Assembly: GCF_024345415.1 (NCBI RefSeq)
Contig: NZ_JAGQBB010000012.1
Location: 1 to 64,000 of the forward strand
DNA from: Synechococcus sp. Tobar12-5m-g
Lineage (GTDB): Bacteria; Cyanobacteriota; Cyanobacteriia; PCC-6307; Cyanobiaceae
Length of the DNA stretch: 64,000 bases
Reading direction: 5' to 3'
Shown here: positions 60,861-64,000 of the stretch, piece after piece
Position numbering within the stretch: the first letter of the stretch is position 1
Layout: each line of letters opens with the position of its first letter
The notes under the pieces: generated by a model
Told to the model about the DNA's origin: nothing
The model's database searches: none
The model's input: the letters and a program-made list of their open reading frames with translations, nothing else
Translations under genes and position numbers: made by a program

Positions 60861-60934
60861 CGGGACCTTTAACGTGCGGGCAGACAAGATCGACCATTTC
60901 AGTCTTCCCATCGTCACCCCCACGCTGCCCGTCG

Positions 60935-61279
60935 ATGAGCCGCCAGCCCTTCCAGGCAACCCGCTTCCAGTCGTTGCTGGAGCGTCTCAACGGCTTGGGG
61001 CTCGATTGGTTGCGCGGCAGCTGGCGGGATCGCAGCCTGGCACTGCTGGCACTGCTGCTCGGGCTCTATGCAGGCAACAACCTCACCACCTACGTTCTGT
61101 TCCGGTTTGGGATGCGCCCCCTGGTGGTGCTGGGGATGGTGGTGCTTGTCGAGCTGCTGATCCGGCTGCGCAGCCACGTGGTCCAGAAAGATCGATCCCT
61201 CGCCTGGGTGCTCTGCGACAACGTCCGCATCGGTGTGGTCTATGCGGTGGTGCTGGAGGGTTTCAAGCTTGGCTCCTGA
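60935..61279 (+). CDS. Ycf20-like protein (DUF565)
   Basis: 114 residues. The conserved segment is LLALLLGLYAGNNLTTYVLF followed by a second membrane span (PLVVLGMVVLVELLIRL) and CDNVRIGVVYAVVLEGFKLG. It matches DUF565, which includes plastid Ycf20; plant relatives are linked to non-photochemical quenching. It is an inner- or thylakoid-membrane protein; molecular role unknown. Convergent with rpmF, 14 bp away. Confidence 0.85.
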   Translation: MSRQPFQATRFQSLLERLNGLGLDWLRGSWRDRSLALLALLLGLYAGNNLTTYVLFRFGMRPLVVLGMVVLVELLIRLRSHVVQKDRSLAWVLCDNVRIGVVYAVVLEGFKLGS

Positions 61280-61292
61280 GCAAAGGGAAAGC

Positions 61293-61472
61293 TCAGCTGG
61301 CCTCGTCTTCGGAGGCGTCATCGATCGGATAGACGAAGCCCTGGGCGCGGCCGCTCAGCACGGCCTTCCCCAGCGAGAGCGCTTTTCTGGCCGCGACGGT
61401 GGCCTGGGCCTTCCAGTGGGCATGGCGTTGGTTGCGCTTGCCTTTCGATGTTTTCTTCTTTGGAGCAGCCAT
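61293..61472 (-). CDS. rpmF: 50S ribosomal protein L32
   Basis: 59 residues: [20 protein letters not shown], then a helix ([19 protein letters not shown]) and the end [15 protein letters not shown]. The basic N-terminus followed by H-W-K and the absence of the zinc cysteines match cyanobacterial L32. The start is fixed by the family N-terminus. It is divergent from ftsH; the ~80-bp spacer must hold both promoters. Confidence 0.95.
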   Translation of the reverse strand: MAAPKKKTSKGKRNQRHAHWKAQATVAARKALSLGKAVLSGRAQGFVYPIDDASEDEAS

Positions 61473-61555
61473 TCCCTTCCTTCAGCCAAACAACGATCAT
61501 CTGCTTTTCTGGGGCCTTTCGTCAAATCGTTAAACTGCCTGGAAAGACCAGCCCT

Positions 61556-63580
61556 GTGAGCCGCACACCTCCCGTGTTTCCGCTCTGGCCCACCGGCCAT
61601 GGCCACGTTCTGGCGACTACCACAGGCCCATCCAGGGCATCGGCTCCGGCTGAAGCAGCCCCCACAGCTCCCGGGAAGATTCCGATCGCAGATCCTGCTC
61701 CTCCCCCCCCCGAAAGCCCCCGTCCCAGCCTCTTCGGGGGCCTTGGCCAAAGAACGTCCCAGCCGCCCTCCTACAGCGAGCTTCTGCAGCTGATCCGCAC
61801 CGGCAAGGTCAAGGAGCTCGACCTCTCGCCGCGCCAGCGGGAGGTTTCGGTGGCCTTCACAGATGGAACCCGGGCGGATGTGGCCGTCTTTGCCAACGAT
61901 TCGCTCCTGCTGAGCACGGCACAGCAAGCCAATGTGCCGCTGAGCGTGCGGGATGAGCGCGCCCAGGACGCCTCCGCCGGCCTGGTGGTCAACGTTCTGC
62001 TGGTGGTCCTGCTGGTCGGCGGTCTCACCCTGCTGATCAAGCGCTCCTCCCAGGTGGCGAACAAGGCCCTCGGCTTCGGCCGCAGCCAACCCCGGCTTCA
62101 AGCCGAGGGCACGGTGACCGTGCGCTTCGAGGATGTGGCCGGCATCAATGAGGCCAAGGAGGAGCTGCAGGAGGTGGTGACCTTCCTGAAGCAGCCCGAA
62201 CGGTTCACCTCGATCGGAGCCAAGATTCCAAAGGGGGTGCTGCTGGTGGGTCCGCCCGGCACCGGCAAAACCCTTCTGGCCAAGGCGATCGCCGGCGAGG
62301 CCGGCGTGCCGTTCTTCTCGATGGCCGCCTCGGAATTCGTGGAGATGTTCGTCGGTGTGGGGGCGAGCCGGGTCCGCGACCTGTTCAAACGCGCCAAGGA
62401 GAAAGCGCCCTGCATCATCTTCATCGATGAGGTCGACGCGGTCGGCCGCCAGCGCGGGGCCGGCATCGGCGGCGGCAACGACGAGCGGGAGCAGACCCTC
62501 AACCAGTTGCTCACGGAGATGGATGGGTTCGAGGAGAACTCCGGCGTGATCCTGCTGGCCGCCACCAACCGCTCCGATGTGCTGGATGTCGCCCTGACCC
62601 GGCCGGGTCGCTTCGATCGTCAGATCACCGTGGATCTTCCTGACCGCCGCGGACGCGAGGCGATCCTGGCCGTCCATGCCCGCAGCCGTCCCCTCTCCCC
62701 GGAGGTTTCCCTGGCGGCCTGGGCCGCGCGCACCCCTGGGTTTTCCGGGGCAGACCTGGCAAACCTGCTCAACGAGGGCGCCATCCTCACCGCCCGGCGG
62801 CAGATGAGCAGCATCGATGATCTTGCCCTCAGCGACGCCCTGGAGCGCATCACCATGGGTCTGGCCGTCGCACCGCTCCAGGACAGCGCCAAGAAGCGGT
62901 TGATCGGTTACCACGAAGTGGGCCATGCCCTGCTGACCACCTTGCTCCCCCATGGCGACCGGCTCGACAAGGTCACCCTTTTGCCCCGCTCCGGCGGGGT
63001 CGGTGGTTTCGCCCGGACCACCCCTGATGAGGACATCCTTGATTCCGGGCTGATCAGCCGGTCCTATCTGCGCACCCGGCTGGTGGTGGTGATGGGGGGA
63101 AGGGCGGCAGAACTGGTGGTGTTCGGTCCCAGCGAGATCACCCAGGGTGCCTCGGGCGACCTGCAGATGGCCACGCAGATCTGCCGCGAGATGGTCACCC
63201 GCTACGGCTTCTCCGGGCTCGGTCCGGTGGCCCTCGAGGGGGACGCCACCGAGGTGTTCCTTGGCCGGGATCTGATTCACACCCGCCCCAGCTACGCCGA
63301 AACCACCGGCCGGCGCATCGATTCCCAGGTTCATGATCTAGCCCAGGAGGCCCTGGATCAGGCCCTCGCCCTGCTGGGGCCCCGCCGCGAACTGCTCGAT
63401 CTGCTGGTTGAGCAGCTGATCGAGCAGGAAACCCTTGGAGGGGATGCCTTCCGTAGCCTCGTCGAGGACTACGAAGCCGCCCACCCCGTCGGCCTGGCTG
63501 AGCCGGCTACGGCCCAGGGGTCAGTCCCCTTGAAGGCCGCTGCTGAAGCGGATGTCCAGGCTGCGCAGGTAGGTGTGTAG
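61556..63580 (+). CDS. ftsH: FtsH-family AAA metalloprotease with an atypical N-terminus
   Basis: 674 residues from a GTG at 61556. The AAA domain has Walker [12 protein letters not shown] near residue 232, Walker [16 protein letters not shown], and the SRH region; the protease has HEVGH near 451. Before the single clear membrane helix (about 142-162, [18 protein letters not shown]), the N-terminus is a Pro/Ala-rich stretch instead of the usual first membrane helix. Cyanobacterial FtsH complexes remove damaged photosystem II and other membrane proteins. The last 60 bp overlap a convergent cupin gene. Confidence 0.92.
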   Translation: MSRTPPVFPLWPTGHGHVLATTTGPSRASAPAEAAPTAPGKIPIADPAPPPPESPRPSLFGGLGQRTSQPPSYSELLQLIRTGKVKELDLSPRQREVSVAFTDGTRADVAVFANDSLLLSTAQQANVPLSVRDERAQDASAGLVVNVLLVVLLVGGLTLLIKRSSQVANKALGFGRSQPRLQAEGTVTVRFEDVAGINEAKEELQEVVTFLKQPERFTSIGAKIPKGVLLVGPPGTGKTLLAKAIAGEAGVPFFSMAASEFVEMFVGVGASRVRDLFKRAKEKAPCIIFIDEVDAVGRQRGAGIGGGNDEREQTLNQLLTEMDGFEENSGVILLAATNRSDVLDVALTRPGRFDRQITVDLPDRRGREAILAVHARSRPLSPEVSLAAWAARTPGFSGADLANLLNEGAILTARRQMSSIDDLALSDALERITMGLAVAPLQDSAKKRLIGYHEVGHALLTTLLPHGDRLDKVTLLPRSGGVGGFARTTPDEDILDSGLISRSYLRTRLVVVMGGRAAELVVFGPSEITQGASGDLQMATQICREMVTRYGFSGLGPVALEGDATEVFLGRDLIHTRPSYAETTGRRIDSQVHDLAQEALDQALALLGPRRELLDLLVEQLIEQETLGGDAFRSLVEDYEAAHPVGLAEPATAQGSVPLKAAAEADVQAAQVGV

Positions 63581-64000
63581 GCCGGCATCCTGAATCGGCA
63601 GCAGCAGGGCTGGATGGCCGCTGTCGTTGACGTGGGAGTGCCAATGGCCCGGGGGCGTCACGAAGGCGGCGCCGGGTTCCCAGGCCATGCTCAGGGGATT
63701 GCGGATGGTGCCATCAGCATTGAGCTCAGGCCCCGAGAGGGTGACGCAACCCGGCTGGCAGTCGATCACCAGGTCGAGGGCCACGGACTGGTGGCGGTGG
63801 GGTGGCTGGATCGCGCCGGCAGGCACCAGCCCGTACATCGCCCATAGGGTGTGGGTCACGGTCCGGCTGGCGGGCAGATCCTTGTTGGCCAGGAGAAGGC
63901 TGAGCCGGTTGCTGCGGGCGCTGCTGGGGTCGGCCGCCAGGGCCGCCAGCTCCTGGCGCAGCCAGGCCCCCGGGTAGTGGGTGGCCTCGAAGCGGGGGGT
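63521..64000 (-). CDS. cupin-domain protein, 5' end beyond the window
   Basis: The frame is open from the right edge to the stop at 63521, so at least 159 residues. It shows cupin motif 1 (AIQPPHRHQSVALDLVID) and motif 2 (GAAFVTPPGHWHSHVNDSGH), supplying the histidine metal ligands. The upstream part (EATHYPGAWLRQELAALAAD) suggests a larger, possibly gentisate-dioxygenase-like enzyme. Its 3' end overlaps ftsH by 60 bp. Confidence 0.75.
   Translation of the reverse strand, partial: TPRFEATHYPGAWLRQELAALAADPSSARSNRLSLLLANKDLPASRTVTHTLWAMYGLVPAGAIQPPHRHQSVALDLVIDCQPGCVTLSGPELNADGTIRNPLSMAWEPGAAFVTPPGHWHSHVNDSGHPALLLPIQDAGLHTYLRSLDIRFSSGLQGD

Noticed and set aside
61355-63334. 659-codon minus-strand frame
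   Set aside because: Antisense of ftsH; the plus strand carries all AAA and protease motifs.

Overview
The window is GC-rich, densely packed DNA from a picocyanobacterium of the Synechococcus/Cyanobium kind. The evidence is the gene content: the aerobic chlorophyll cyclase AcsF, HemB, the photosystem II subunit Psb30 (Ycf12), a CP12 that keeps only its C-terminal cysteine pair, a Ycf20-like protein (DUF565), and cyanobacterial orphan families such as DUF2996. No tRNA, rRNA or CRISPR array was recognised.

The window has two halves of different character. Positions 1 to about 29,000 are accessory and visibly rearranged. They begin with an IS5-type transposase cut by the left edge. Next come an HD hydrolase, a CBS-MgtE transporter and a giant P-type ATPase whose first half is a decayed ATPase unit. 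A metallothionein, a two-domain CDGSH iron-sulfur protein and a VOC protein follow as overlapping genes; an in-frame TGA replaces exactly one cluster-ligand cysteine of the CDGSH protein. From recD2 (9.5 kb) to 24 kb the same modules recur in intact and broken form: recD2 twice, rhodanese three times, a 36-residue membrane peptide twice, an NTF2-like protein twice, and a family 2 glycosyltransferase start twice. A plant-type (FAD2-like) fatty-acid desaturase and an AT-richer FAD oxidoreductase lie among them. This reads as segmental duplication followed by gene decay.

Positions 29,000 to 64,000 are mostly housekeeping. They hold a DnaJ/CbpA-type chaperone, hemB, mutS2, a sugar-type ABC ATPase, obg, CP12, an ABC-F protein with DUF2301 and GST partners, an aspartoacylase-like protein, fmt-tldE-tldD, acsF, ubiX, an RNase II/R, a two-gene GDT1/TMEM165 manganese/calcium exporter, psb30, recJ, rpmF and an FtsH protease. 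They are interrupted at 35.6-38.7 kb by an island with two Phd/PIN toxin-antitoxin loci (one toxin truncated), an IS3-family element with a nonsense mutation in its transposase, and a decayed HEPN gene.

Several runs are tightly coupled by 4-nt overlaps and are probably operons: GST-DUF2301-ABC-F; tldD-tldE with fmt and a DUF1643 gene close behind; and YkgJ-GDT1-GDT1, closed by a strong hairpin. All functional statements rest on motif recognition by eye. No database search was possible.
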